This document shows positions 43,475-54,386 of a stretch of DNA of 64,000 bases, one piece after another; within the stretch, counting starts at the first letter, position 1, and the number at the start of each line of letters is the position of its first letter. The position numbers were made by a program, and so were the translations under genes. Source of the DNA: Cylicocyclus nassatus (taxonomy: Eukaryota > Nematoda > Chromadorea > Rhabditida > Strongylidae); contig CATQJL010000316.1 of assembly GCA_958299035.1 (NCBI GenBank), positions 11,626,347-11,690,346 on the forward strand. The letters are read 5' to 3'. Below the pieces are notes generated by a model, which worked only from the letters and a program-made list of their open reading frames with translations, was not told the DNA's origin and did no database searches.

Positions 43475-44385
43475 ATGAAAAGCTACATCGAATATGATTA
43501 AGATCTTTGGCGCTATTCGGCTATCCGGGCCCCAAAATTTTTTAGTCATGGATTGCTCAAACTTGGTTCAGGGGACATGCTGATCACGAATATCACATTT
43601 TCCTGAGTACCTGGAGAGTACCTGTGCATTTCACGTCGATCCTTCTACAACTCTCACGACATGTTCTAACACGTCAGTCTATTTCAAACTGTGTTGAATA
43701 GTCTAACATGTCAATCATTGTCAATACTAGCCTCAAAACTTAGTACATCGTGTCATTTCAATTCTTCCACTCCCCACCGCCAGTCCAGTCATCATCCCTC
43801 AGCAAAGAGCGTCATCTTAATCTTCTAATTAAGAGTGCGCGGGCGGTCGCGTGCGCGCCATCAATGCGTGCGAGGACCATGTGCTCGCTTGCTGTTTGTA
43901 TTGATGCTTGAGTCACGGCCGCGCAGCCGGTTTAAGTCCATTTAGATGGCGCCTTAGCAAAACAGAATTTCGTATCTGAGTTTGCATTGTGTATGTTTCT
44001 ATACTCATCACCACAGTGTCATTCACTTTACAACAAATTTCTAAGAAATGCTCTGCAATTTTTGAGAAAACGTGGCTTTTTTTACCAAGAAGTTTCGAAA
44101 TTTTTGACATTGTGAAACGGATCACGTTTATGCTGGATACCAGCAAGGACTTCACACGAATGACAGTAAATCTGACTCCAAAAAAGTTAAGCAGGGTTCA
44201 TGGAAAGAGGTAAAGACTTTTTATAAAATCCGTAGAATACCAGTTCAGGGCCTTTTATTAATCTGTAATCAAGCCTGGAACCCTTTATCACAAAGCTTGC
44301 CTTGCACGGTATAGATTCAATATAAGAAAGGCTAGACCAAGGCGAAGGCAGCTCTACACGTACAGAGCCTTCAAGAGTGTCACGG

Positions 44386-44531
44386 TCGAAGTGGTTCAGA
44401 GCCTTAAAAGCCGCCTCGCTTGGTTCTCTCAAGAGGTGCAACACCGGTACCGCCAAGGCCTTAGCGGATGTGGTGTTGTACCACGTGAGAGCCCCAAGCG
44501 AGGCAGCTCTTGAGGGCATGAACCACGTCGA
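44386..44531. repeat. Foldback sequence with arms of about 65 bases
   Basis: The left arm (TCGAAGTGGTTCAGAGCC...CCTCGCTTGG...GGTGCAACACC) is the imperfect complement of the right arm, which ends CATGAACCACGTCGA. Open frames on both strands across it are consequences of the symmetry. Confidence 0.7.
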
Positions 44532-44630
44532 AAAGCCACTGAGTTCTGGATCAGCCTTTGAGCTTCTCAGAAAATTCAATTCTTGCTTTTAGACTAGATG
44601 CTTTTGTTGAAGAAGTAATATCATTACTAG

Positions 44631-45159
44631 GTGCATGTTACGAACCCAGCTCGAACTATTTGTTGGAGATTTTTGTGAGTTCGAAAAAGAAATGAGCAAG
44701 GACGAAGTTGGCGTTGCCGAGAAACTTGAAAAGATGCTTGTTTCAAAAAAGTTACCTATGTGAATATATTCAAGAGAACGGTGCTCCATGGTTGAAAGGG
44801 TTGGCTATGTTTCTGGAATGGCCCAAATATGAATCCCTGCGTGGATTTGTCCAGCTCAAAAAGAGTTTCATGTGAGAACAACACGTTTTTCCAAACTGAT
44901 GTTTCAAAAATTTATTGAGATTGAATAAGTTTTTCTTGACCGCAGCTAGTTACAGGGATCAACCAAATGTCAGTAGAGACGTCCGGAAAAGCTGGCGTGG
45001 AGTACTAGTTCGATGCACGTGAGTGATTTGCGCGAGAGGCAGTAGTCAATTTCCATATTCCCTGAAATTTTTAGATCGAGACTCAACTTCACTGCTTACT
45101 TCAACGAAGGCATATATTTGGACTTTGTTGAGAAGAATGTGCCCACTTACACTCCGCAG
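44631..45159 (+). CDS. Orphan exons of an unidentified gene
   Basis: Supported pieces: 44631-44763 (frame RTQLELFVGDFCEFEKEMSK, EVGVAEKLEKMLVSKK), about 44715-44874 in another frame (GAPWLKGLAMFLEWPKYESL, RGFVQLKKSF), 44947-45018 (SYRDQPNVSRDVRKSWRGVL) and 45075-45159 (SRLNFTAYFNEGIYLDFVEK, NVPTYTPQ). The last two are joined by a 56-base GTGAGT...TTTTTAG intron in consistent phase and end at a CAG|GTAAG donor. No family is recognised. The first two overlap in different frames, so at most one is correct or the gene has decayed. Confidence 0.35.
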
Positions 45160-46105
45160 GTAAGATTTGACATCATCTGCGTAACGTCTGCCACCTATTC
45201 TCTATTTCGTCGGCGCAGAGCTGAGACTAGAGCTTCGCGCTACGTTCGCGCATTCTCCGTAAGTGGGGGGAGGGCATTCATGAAGTAAGGACGAATTTGG
45301 GGGGCGTCTTCAGGTCATGCAAACATAATGAATACTTAGAACGCTCAAGTAAAAGCCAACAATTCAGTGCACAGCTCAAGCACTTCATGTATCTAAAAGC
45401 ACAGGAGTAGAAGGGTGCAGAAGTAGGAAGAGAAGGTGCAAGAAGGGAAGGAAAGGGTGCAGAAGAAAGGGTGGTAGAAGCTAGAAGGGTGCACGCCTTT
45501 GTTGATTGAAATAATAATGACGGCGTTGTATCACCATGGGCCCATCAAACATCGTCTTCGCGTCGTTGACTGTTGAAAGGAATTTTATCCGCTGTTTTAT
45601 CCAGCCACCCGGCTTTGTTCGTTGATCACCTCTTCCATCTCCTTCTCCTCCCCCTTCTATCCGTTCACCCACCCCTCTCTCCACCATCAGTTGACAAAAA
45701 GGGCTAGCGAGGTGCCGAAAAAAAATGGCAGAAGATGTTCACAATGATAAGATGTAGACAAAGAGTTTAATTGTAGCTAGATAGCACGTAAATGTCATTA
45801 GCAGCATTCAATCTCGAGATATACAGACGAGTCAGCACATGCAGAGATTGGTTGCAGTTGCGTTTGATTAAGATATTAAATGGTTGGAAGAGGCAACAAA
45901 CGGTAATAGAGTGAAAATGCGCTCTATCCGAGAAACTCGACAACGTGTACAATGGTGTCCTGTCTCTGCATGCGATGCCTCGGCTATAGCTACATTATAT
46001 CAACATTAGGATACATTGCACGCTAGTGATTTTCGATTATTCAGAGTGTGCCTGTTCTGATGATTCCAACAATTTTTTCTGTCACTACACAGAGAAATAT
46101 TAGAT
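45160..46105. other. Non-coding stretch with purine-rich low complexity
   Basis: 45400-45490 is a GAAGGGTGCAGAAG-like purine repeat. No gene is supported. Confidence 0.4.
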
Positions 46106-46498
46106 ACTAGCTGGCTTACCCGGCTCCGCCGTATGTTCCGAATAGAAAATTCCATTTCTTAACCGATCCGGACCAACTTGGCACACATACACTTCGGGCC
46201 CCGGCGGGTGTCACAGTCCACTTTTCGTTATCGATCGATGTCGATTTTATCGATTTTTTGCAAAATTTGAGCTAGGGGGCTGGAATTTGGCAAAGGGGGG
46301 GGGGGGCAAAATTGATATCGATCGATGACGAAAAGTAGCCTATGACACCCGCCGGGGCCGAAAGTGTATGTGTGCCAAGTTTGGTCCTGATCGGTTCAGA
46401 AATGGAATTTTCTATTCGGAACATACGTACAGACAGACATACATACATACGTACATACAGACAGACAGACGAACAGACATTCAGCTTTATATATAAGA
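46106..46498. mobile_element. Internally inverted HINE
   Basis: It starts with the minus-orientation end ACTAGCTGGCTTACCCGGCT, switches at about 46131 to the plus-orientation body (GTATGTTCCGAATAGAAAAT to a G-run near 46305), then returns to minus orientation (ATCGATCGATGACGAAAAGT) and ends with the complement of TCTTATATATAAAGCTGAAT at 46498. The body is therefore present twice, in opposite orientation, between one pair of normal ends. Confidence 0.75.
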
Positions 46499-46774
46499 TC
46501 GACACCCGTGAACACACACGACGTGAACACCTCAGAGACTATTTCACGCTAATCACCGTCTGCTTATGAGGAAGTATCGAATAATTAATTTCATCTTCGT
46601 CGCCTGCGTAGCCTTCTTGTGAATGAATGGTTGACATATTTTGAAATCTTCCATATATAATTTGGATAGAAGAAGAAGAAGTATAAATTAATTTATGTAA
46701 AAAGAATGACTGAAGTGAATAAATATGAATCGAGATATCAGTTGTTATCGATTGAACGCATAAATCACGCTTAA

Positions 46775-46972
46775 ATGTCTGGTCCTGAAATACTTGACAT
46801 TTTCGCTTCATATGTACCGGCGATTCATAACACGCAAAGACGTGCGCCATTGCTTCCGGTCAAGATAGCTCGTGCCCGGGAGAGACAGCAGATGGAAAGA
46901 GAAACGAAAGAGCGCTTGATCAGAGAGACACCGATACGTCCGAGATATTCGCGTGTAATGAATCGCCTATAA
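46775..46972 (+). CDS. Small hypothetical protein, 65 residues
   Basis: An ATG-initiated frame with TAA stop at 46970. It is arginine- and glutamate-rich in the middle (KIARARERQQMERETKERLI), suggesting a helical or coiled segment. It lies 75 bases upstream of the MADF/Myb-like gene in the same orientation and could be an upstream exon or separate gene. No family is recognised. Confidence 0.3.
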   Translation: MSGPEILDIFASYVPAIHNTQRRAPLLPVKIARARERQQMERETKERLIRETPIRPRYSRVMNRL

Positions 46973-47044
46973 ATTAGAATATATCTCTTCAGTTTTTAGT
47001 TATTTCTGCAGAAAAATTTGGTCTTTTGTAAAATCCAGTCGAAC

Positions 47045-47586
47045 ATGAGCAAGGTTTGTCAAGGATGCAAAATAAGGGAATTATGATAACTTGATACAAT
47101 ATTATTTCAGGGAAAATTTGATCATACAGAAGTCATTGCCGAAGAGGTAATGAGAAGGAGAGATATCCTTTGGGATAACGCCAATAATAGGCTCCCGAAT
47201 TTGAACGCAAGAAGATCCGCGGCTTGGAAGCAAGTTAGGAACGGTGTGTTTACGAAATGTGATAGAGACATGACAGTTGACCAAATCAAAAGGTGCTGGC
47301 GTGCTAAGAAAGGTTTTATTCGAGATTTACTTATAAAAGACTAGTTGACTTACCCGGCTCCGCCCGGCCTTGTCATTATTATATTCGTAATCAGCATGCT
47401 CGGTTACCCCCCTTTGCCAACTCCCAGCCCCGTAGCTCAAATTTTGCAAAAAATCGATAAAATCGATATCGATCGATGACGGAAAGTAGCCTATGACCCC
47501 GCCGGGGCCCGAAGTGTATGTGTGTAAAGTTTGGTCCGGATCGGTTCAGAAATGGAATTTTCTATTCGGAACATACGTACAGACAT

Positions 47587-47621
<35 letters not shown>

Positions 47622-48340
47622 TTCAGCTTTATAGATAAGATAAAAGGTAATATTAAATGTTATAATGTAAACCAAAGTAAGTTATTGTAGTTACCGCACG
47701 GGAACAGGCGGTGGTGTCGACATGGAGCTCGAGAGAGCCATAGGAAGGGGGATGGCAATGATGTCAGAGAATGACGACCAAATAGCAAAATCACTTGGAC
47801 GCGAAGCAAGTTTTTGCGGATTGCGATCCGCAGAAAGTACTGTTTGTGTAAGTGTTCTGGTCGATCAGTTGAAGTATCATTGATAACAACAACTTGAGGC
47901 AGACGAGCCGGCCTCCAGCAGTCAACAACTTCACGCAGAGCCCACATGCGCACTCCCTCCAGATCCCTCAAAGGATTGTGAGCATTCTTCCACAGAATTA
48001 TACCACCAACTTTCCACGGTTGGCAATAACATCGCTGTTTTGTTTTACAAACCCTATGGTCAGTTTTTGCAGTTTGAAAGTGAGACGGATGATGACGAAA
48101 TTGTACCACCACGAAAAAAACCCCGCAGAACCCAACATCAGTTTCTCGAAGAGCAAAGAGAAGTACTTCGAGTGAGTGGAAGGCATAGATATTTGTAAAG
48201 GAGTTTCATTTCAGTTTCAAAAACATTTGCTTGAAACAGAGTACGCTCTCTGCTCCAAAGTCGACGCTTTGCTCGAAAAGGTGAACATCAAGTTGGAAGT
48301 GTTTTGCAGTCATGGAAGAAGTCATGAACGAGATTTGTGA
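47045..48340 (+). pseudogene. MADF/Myb-SANT-like DNA-binding protein gene, interrupted by a HINE
   Basis: Five exons in consistent phase: 47045-47053 (MSK), 47111-47340 plus 47641-47646, 47691-47847, 48073-48171 and 48215-48340 (TGA). Exon 2 holds a helix-rich DNA-binding domain (VMRRRDILWDNANNRLPNLN...AAWKQVRNGVF...IKRCWRAKKGFIRDL) with the spaced tryptophans of MADF/Myb-SANT modules. Exon 3 has RTGTGGG, exon 4 a basic RKKPRRTQHQ patch, and exons 4-5 a leucine-rich helix (FLEEQREVLRFQKHLLETEY). This architecture is that of the accessory Myb-like protein of PIF/Harbinger elements or its domesticated relatives (NAIF1-like). The HINE at 47340-47640 puts a TAG at 47342-47344; without it, exon phases agree through to the stop. 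Confidence 0.7.
47340..47640 (-). mobile_element. HINE inserted in exon 2 of the MADF/Myb-like gene
   Basis: The 301-base element begins ACTAGTTGACTTACCCGGCT and ends CATTCAGCTTTATAGATAAG then A. It sits 6 bases before the exon's GTAATA donor. It has the same family ends as the other HINE copies, and no target duplication, as expected for Helitron-type insertion. Confidence 0.9.
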
Positions 48341-48957
48341 TGATAGTTTTGATAAGATAAAGGCCTTAGACGGCGATCCTAATATTGAAAAAACTGTGAT
48401 TTGATGTCGAAAATGAGGATTCGTGAATATTAGGATCATTGCCGATCTACGTGGATTGCTGTTTAGCCATTTCTTTGTTTTTTTTTGTTTATGTAGTTGT
48501 TGATCGTTCTTGCTGATAGTAACATAGCTTTCTTTGCTTGTCGATTCTGTGTTCAAGAGTAAACGTACTTTTCCGAATTTGGATAAACTGCTTCACGATT
48601 TCTATCCTACGAAATTATAGAAGTAAAACCTAAATCGAATCGTTACCGTAACCAACGCAAGCCTTAAAGTCAAATGCGCGCCTCCGCAGTTGCACACTGC
48701 ATTATCTTTTACGCCTAAAATTACTTAGGTACAACTCTAATTGCAAGTACTTTTGCAGGGCCAAAAAGTACGTAGAATTGTGATTTTAAGCGTGAACTAT
48801 GTTGCGATGTGTAGCTGTCGAGGCACGCATTTGACTTTACGGTTGGTAAAAGCGTTCCTAAGAAATATTTTCTTATTTCTTGGAATTCGTGCGTTAATGC
48901 TGTTGCTAAGTTACCAAAATGTATTTTCGAGATTTTTCATGCTTTTTGAAGTTACAG
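48341..48957. other. Intergenic stretch between the MADF/Myb-like gene and the anillin-like exons
   Basis: No supported exon. An inverted pair around 48378-48440 (GATCCTAATATT / AATATTAGGATC) is a small hairpin. Confidence 0.4.
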
Positions 48958-50438
48958 ATGTTCTCATCCGTGAAAGACGTCTCATGTTCTCTGCCTGTAC
49001 CACCCGAGACCAAAGAGTATCCGCTATTCATCCCAACCGATAGTGCTAGTGATAGGCAAGATAAAGGAGATTTGAGCAAAGGTAATCATCGCGTTTGAGT
49101 CAAGCTCAGTGACTAATACGCTAATTCAGAATCTCTCCTGCCTTATACGATGTCGTTTTATCGCAAGCGCATGAGAGATTTGAGGGCTGCGGATAGCGGA
49201 TTAGAGAGAATAGATATGACGACTGATACTGCACATCGACAGAAGTCGAGAGGAGGTTAAAAAACCAAATTTTACGCTGTTATTTTCTGTAGATTTTGTT
49301 TGAAGGTGGACCCGCAACAAGCACTTCTTATTGCCACTGAAACGCGGCGTGCATTGCTATTTGAGATTGATCGGTTGAATAGAGGATATTCTCGGAGGCA
49401 AGTGAAGCTTTATGCTTGCTTCATCATGTAGAAGGACTCTGATAAGGATTTGTCTGTAATGGTTATTATCCCAACATCTGTACTTCTACACGAATTCTAG
49501 CATACAGTATGCAAAAAGTAGCTTCTCGACCTTTCAAATTGGGGTGGAGGACTATATGTCGCCGAATCTGGAAGAGTCCTGTGCGGATTTCCTGCAGCAA
49601 CGCATGTCCGCGCATGTAAGTAAGTGCCAGACTAAGCGAATATTTTGTCGCTCGCTGCAAAAGGCGCACAGAATTGATGTCTGCTGCTTGAAGGCACCGT
49701 CCACCTAAAATGGAGGTTGGCGAGATTATGATGGCATACTAGTGTGGGCCCCCATACTAGACAAACCTCCAAGCTTCGCCGCAAAATACTGCTTCTGGAA
49801 CGAGAAATCCGCTCCGGAACCCCGCCCACTTGCATGCTTTATCTCGCCTGCGCTTGTTGCAGAGGGTTCTCGAAACAGGGATTTTTTGGGGTTTCGCTGA
49901 TTTTCGACTCCATATTCGGAATCAGGGCTTTTAGAAGGCCTGAAAGAGACAAAAACATTGAAATCGAGATTTTGGGTGGACGGTGCCTTTAATGTCAGGG
50001 CCTGCTTCAGCTGCAGGTCCCGCGCAGAATTAACGTTAATTCTGTGCGCCTTTTGCAGCGAACGAAGCTGAACAAAATATTCGCTTAGTCTGGCACCTAC
50101 CATACAACGGTGCGTATTTGTCGCAAATGACCGCGGGGACTGCCTTATTTCGGCGACATATAGTCCTCTACCCTCAAATTTGCAGTCGAACAAACTTACG
50201 GTAATTCCGCTTACCTCTGCTTTCATGACTAGTCATTCAATTTTTTTGGAGGGACTTCAAATCTCCAATTTGAAAAAAGACTTGTTACTTGTTGTCGAGT
50301 CAGCTTTTTGTCTTGTGTTAAATCAATTCTCCAAGTTCAGAGCAGAGGGTCCTCGAGGAACGCTCACAATCAGCAAAATCACAGTTTTCCTGGATCACGA
50401 GTTTGTGAACTCTCAGCTGAAGTATTTCAGTCACAGAG
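48958..50438 (+). pseudogene. Anillin-like gene fragment
   Basis: Exon-like pieces: 48958-49081 (MFSSVKDVSCSLPVPPETKE...), 49130-49255 (ESLLPYTMSFYRKRMRDLRA...), 49293-49397 (DPQQALLIATETRRALLFEI then DRLNRGYSRR), and 50186-50438 (ISNLKKDLLLVVESAFCLVL...FRAEGPRGTLTISKITVFLD...FVNSQLKYFSH). The third resembles the helix preceding the anillin homology domain and the fourth the C2-like part of that domain. Exons 1-2 join in phase, exons 2-3 do not (a TGA results), and a foldback element occupies the gap before the last piece. Donor 3 would be GC-type (AG|GCAAGT). An alternative is an unrelated nematode protein; the identification rests on pattern memory only. Anillins scaffold the cytokinetic ring. 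Confidence 0.4.
49534..50181. mobile_element. Foldback element between anillin-like exons
   Basis: The left arm 49534-49703 (GGAGGACTATATGTCGCCGA, TGCCAGACTAAGCGAATATT, GGCACCGTCCACCT) is the complement of the right arm 49972-50181, with roughly 270 bases between. The right end lies four bases before a TTTGCAG acceptor-like exon boundary at 50185. Minus-strand open frames here are shadows of the arms. Confidence 0.75.
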
Positions 50439-51054
50439 GTAAGATTATCCATATTGTATTATCAGTATTAGTATTATTAGTATTATCGCTTGATGTCGTT
50501 TTTTGCAGATAAGACAACCATTTGTCGTTATGACACAGAAAGTTTCTTTTTGCTAACGTTGTGAGTATTGTGTAGAACAAGTAAGGAATTAATGAAAAGG
50601 ATGAGTAGTTACGAAAAGTGCCTCTACTATACTATATGTTTTGTGAAACAGCATTCATTTGTTAGCTATTAGCCACTCCTTGCCACACTCTGCGGAAGTG
50701 TTGCAGGAGCATCAACATGCTGGTAAACTTGTCGAAGTTTTCTATTTGAGCATTGCTGTCGTCCTTTCTCGCTTTCAAATACTGCAGCTTGTGCAAATGA
50801 AGCATGATTAAAATCCTATAAATATATGCAATAAACAAATCTATAAATGCAATTCAGTACTGTCTATTGGCAACAAATGAGTTGCGTTTTGGTACTCATG
50901 TGAGAATCTGAGGACATAAGTAATGCAAAAAAAGTGTTTTCTCGGAATGTGAAACTAATTGTATTCATAACTTCGATCATCTTCAATCATTCTTCCGATA
51001 ATGTGACCACAAATGTGTCCATTACACAAATGTTTATACATAATGATTGTCACA

Positions 51055-51906
51055 CTATACAACAAAAATAAATACATTATAATCATATACAGGCGCATTA
51101 TAATATTCATATATATTTTCCATATATACAATATGTACATTCAGACGAGTTGCCGAGTTAGCTCCTCTCTGATGTTGTCCACCCCACTCTGCGCATGCCA
51201 TGATAATTTTAGCCGCTTTCTCTAAACGCACTCGCATTTTCGATTGCAGTATCTTGAAGCAGCCCTTCCATTTCCCAAACACACATTCAACAACTACCCG
51301 CATTTTACTGTAAGCAGTGTTGAACCTGCGCTGTGCCCGGTCTTGAGGGTTTCTATACGGGGTCAGACTTTCGTTGGAATTCGTAAATCCTGAATCCCCG
51401 ATCAAACAGAACCCCTCCGGAACAGCTCCTTCAGCGAATGCGTCATGCAGACGGCTGTAACTGTACACGGTAGAGTCATGAACAGAACCAGGAAAGTTGC
51501 TGTTCAAATAAATGAATCTACCGTGAGCGTCAACAACTGCAAGCACGTTGATGGCGCAAAACCCTTTACGGCAGTAGTACTCCCACCCTGAGTGAGCAGG
51601 TCTCAGGATGGGTATCAGTGTGCCGTCGATGGCTCCGACGACATTGGGAAGTGCTCCCAGTCGTGCGAAGCCATCAGCCTTCCTCCGCCAGTAGTTCACG
51701 TCGTTGAGTTGGCATGGTAAGAACTTCTTCACTACTGCCGGATGGTTAAGCGCCCTCACCACTTCGTCCACCGCGTTGGAAACCGTCTTTTGGCGAACAC
51801 CGATAGTGTCTGCCAGGACGGCTTGGTGGGCGTTAGTGGCAAGATACCGCAGAGCGATGATGATCTGTAATAAATACATGAAGTGATATCTTAAACCCAA
51901 TATCAT
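51055..51906 (-). CDS. PIF/Harbinger (HARBI1-like) DDE transposase
   Basis: Frame of 283 codons. D94 (VVGAIDGTLIPI), D171 (LIGDSGFTN) and E207 (VVVECVFGKWKGCFKIL) form the DDE triad of the DDE_Tnp_4/Harbinger family. VLAVVDAHGRFIYLNSNFPG and SVHDSTVYSYSRL are further family signatures. A helix-turn-helix-like segment (ADTIGVRQKTVSNAVDEVV) is at 32-50. The true exon probably starts at about 51863 after a TTATTACAG acceptor; residues 1-13 look intronic and an upstream exon is missing. The last roughly 25 residues are AT-rich read-through. The catalytic frame is intact. It may pair functionally with the MADF/Myb-like gene at 47 kb. Terminal repeats and a TTA/TAA duplication were not located. Confidence 0.9.
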   Translation of the reverse strand: MILGLRYHFMYLLQIIIALRYLATNAHQAVLADTIGVRQKTVSNAVDEVVRALNHPAVVKKFLPCQLNDVNYWRRKADGFARLGALPNVVGAIDGTLIPILRPAHSGWEYYCRKGFCAINVLAVVDAHGRFIYLNSNFPGSVHDSTVYSYSRLHDAFAEGAVPEGFCLIGDSGFTNSNESLTPYRNPQDRAQRRFNTAYSKMRVVVECVFGKWKGCFKILQSKMRVRLEKAAKIIMACAEWGGQHQRGANSATRLNVHIVYMENIYEYYNAPVYDYNVFIFVV

Positions 51907-52220
51907 ATTAAAGTGAGACGTAAGAGGTAAGCTTCTTTAGAGAACAAAAATTGGGTAATAAACAAAGATATATTTGGCTTTAGTAGATGGCATCGCCTGT
52001 CGCCTGGACTTTTCTACACAATAAGGTGAGAAGAGTAGATGTAAAACAATAAAGCTATTTCTCATCTTTTGCGCTTCATTCTTTCCCTTCCTTTCCTCTT
52101 CACATCCCACTGCCCCCTCCCGTCCCTCCCCCACCCCTTCCCCTCGCTACTCAAAGCTTTCATCGAATCCCCGCCCCCTCCCAACTGCAAAATCAAGAAA
52201 GACGTATTATAGCACTATAG
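51907..52220. other. Stretch upstream of the Harbinger transposase
   Basis: Pyrimidine-rich low complexity at about 52070-52190. No upstream transposase exon recognised. Confidence 0.4.
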
Positions 52221-52522
52221 ATGAAACTGCCAAAAAATTGCATTAAATTGAACTTTGTTTACTCTAGCTGACTGCCAACAAAGCTTCTCCAAAAGTCAGA
52301 AAAGAAGATTGTGAAAAATTGCCAAAGTTGGACATGGTAAAAACCATGGGTTTGAAATTTTGGCTATTATCTCACTGATTACGAGAGCAAGCGGCACAGG
52401 AGTATAACAGTTCAAAAGAGGAAGAAAAGCTGCGTCGGATAGTGCTTGAAGCGTCTCTCTACCTTTATTCGCGTGTTTTTATGACAGGTTGAAAAACGGA
52501 AAGAACTTTCGGAACGACCTAA
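52221..52522 (+). mobile_element. Single-arm remnant of the TTAGGTCGTTCCGAAAG MITE
   Basis: It matches the right arm of the element at 33456-34477 (ACTGCCAAAAAATTGCATT, ATTGCCAAAGTTGGACATGG, ACTTTCGGAACGACCTAA). The left arm is absent. Confidence 0.8.
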
Positions 52523-52692
52523 TATATCAATGTTTCTATTTGTCAGTAAAATAAAGAAAAATTCCTCCACATTAATTATCTGAGATTTCGAGCTCTTTCT
52601 AACAAAAAGCTTTCATCTAGATAGGAGAAAGCAAGGAGTACATTGAATTACTGAGAACGCTTGTTATAACAAGAGGTATGAAACGAGAAATA

Positions 52693-53689
52693 TTAGGTGG
52701 GTTCGAGAATTCGTACCGTTTTTTAGACCTATTCTAAAATCGTTTAAAATGAAGATAAACAAATCGTTTGAATGGTTTTCGAGACACAATCTCTTCCTCT
52801 TTCCAGCAGCTATGTTGTGACTGTTTCGGCGAGCATTGAAATAATGTCTAAAACTAGAATCCTTCATTTTTACCATGTCCAACATTTAGAATTTTCATTC
52901 TAGACTTTTGAAGGTGGTCTAAGAACCTCCGGATACGTCAAACCTTTCTCAAACTTGTGCAATTTTTTGCATTTTTCATCCATTCTCTTTAGAATTTTGC
53001 TGAACTATTTTACCAGAGCATTGAATTTTGAAAAAATCGCGTGACACATAATTGCACCAAACACTGCGAAATCCTCAGTATATCTTGATTATTACTACAC
53101 TAGTATTACGAAGTAAATGAGCGATTACGGCGTAAAAACGGATAGATTTCGAATTTTGACTACACCCTTGCGCACCCGTAAGTGGGAGTACAGCGACTTT
53201 GTTTGCAAAAGTCGCATATTTCGCGAAGAAAAAGTAGCTCTCAGAAAGTTTAGATACCATTTGATGCATCTTTGCCTCCTCAGAAAGAGGAAGCAAAGAC
53301 GCATCAAATGGTACCTAAACTGTGTAACCTCAAATATAAAATCCGGTCATTTCAGAAAATGTATTTTAGTAATTCTAGAAAGCATGCCAGAGAGGTGCAA
53401 AAAATTGTATCAATTTGAAAAACGGTTTGCCCTAAGATGGTAATCAGAACACCTTCGAAAACCTTATAGGAAAATTTCAAAAACTAGTGAAAGATAGACA
53501 TGGTAAAATGAAGGGTTCTAGTTTTCGGCAATTTATCTCAGCGCTCGTTGGAACAGTCACAATGGAAACATAGCTGTTGGAAAGAGGAAGAAATTCTGCA
53601 TAGAACATTTTTGAAATGTTTGTCTATCTTTATTCGGAATGATTTGAGAATAGGTCTAAAAAACGGCACAAACTTTCGGAACCACCTAA
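52693..53689. mobile_element. Mariner-type MITE, family TTAGGTGGGTTCGAG, long hairpin
   Basis: It starts TTAGGTGGGTTCGAGAATTC and ends AACTTTCGGAACCACCTAA. A left TA duplication is at 52691-52692; the right one is mutated. The centre near 53283 is a tight hairpin (CATTTGATGCATCTTTGCCT with its complement), so the whole element folds back on itself with unequal arms. Confidence 0.8.
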
Positions 53690-54381
53690 CAGTATGAAAT
53701 TTAGAAAAGCAGGGATTATCTGGCATCAAATTGAACATTGCAACAATGAACTGGTGAAGAAAGGAATTTCAAAATGAGATAAGATTGATAGAAAATAATT
53801 TTTGAGGTTGTTTTAGATAGACTTGGAGAGATCCAGAGTTTCAGAACATTGTCCATAGGTTCAATTTGAGCTTACGAGTACGTTTTGGAGGCAATAAAGA
53901 ATTTTGGCATTCTTTCAACATAAAGATGGATTCTGAACTTGGGAAGCAGTATGACTGAAGATTGCACACGACCACGTCAAACTAATGTAAACATACTCTT
54001 ATGTTTGATAGTTGTGAGTACATGGACTTGTACCCATGGGAGCGAACTGTTAATTTTGTAATTTTTGCTTAAGCGAAGTTTTTAACACGGAGGAGGGGTA
54101 GCGAGAGGCTTAGAGCAAGGTATCTTCATCAAGCAAGTTTGCCCAAAATTAAAGCTCATAGGATGAGAAATTTCAGAATTTTCAAAGAAACAATGTTAAT
54201 GTCAATGTATAGATAGATATACATACACAGACAGACAAACAGACAGATGCTTAGCGCTTTATTGTTGAGCAAGGATTGAGAAGACACTCTTATGTTTGAT
54301 ACTCGTGAGTATAAAGTTGTGTTATGTTTGAGAACTTGCTAGGGTGGAACTGCTAGTTTCGTAGTATTTTCTTCTATGTAA
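53690..54381. other. Non-coding stretch with CAGACAGACAAACAGACAGA microsatellite
   Basis: The microsatellite is at about 54225-54247; no gene is supported. A segment ending in ACACTCTTATGTTTGAT is repeated at 53994 and 54282. Confidence 0.4.
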
Positions 54382-54386
54382 GTAAG

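Noticed and set aside
44187..44579. 130-codon minus-strand gene
   Set aside because: It overlaps a foldback sequence and has no motif; the frame is open on both strands because of the symmetry.
47660..48112. 150-codon minus-strand gene
   Set aside because: It is the antisense of exons 3-4 of the MADF/Myb-like gene, whose splice phases are consistent on the plus strand.
49726..50226. 166-codon minus-strand gene
   Set aside because: It runs through the arm and loop of a foldback element and antisense to the anillin-like exon.
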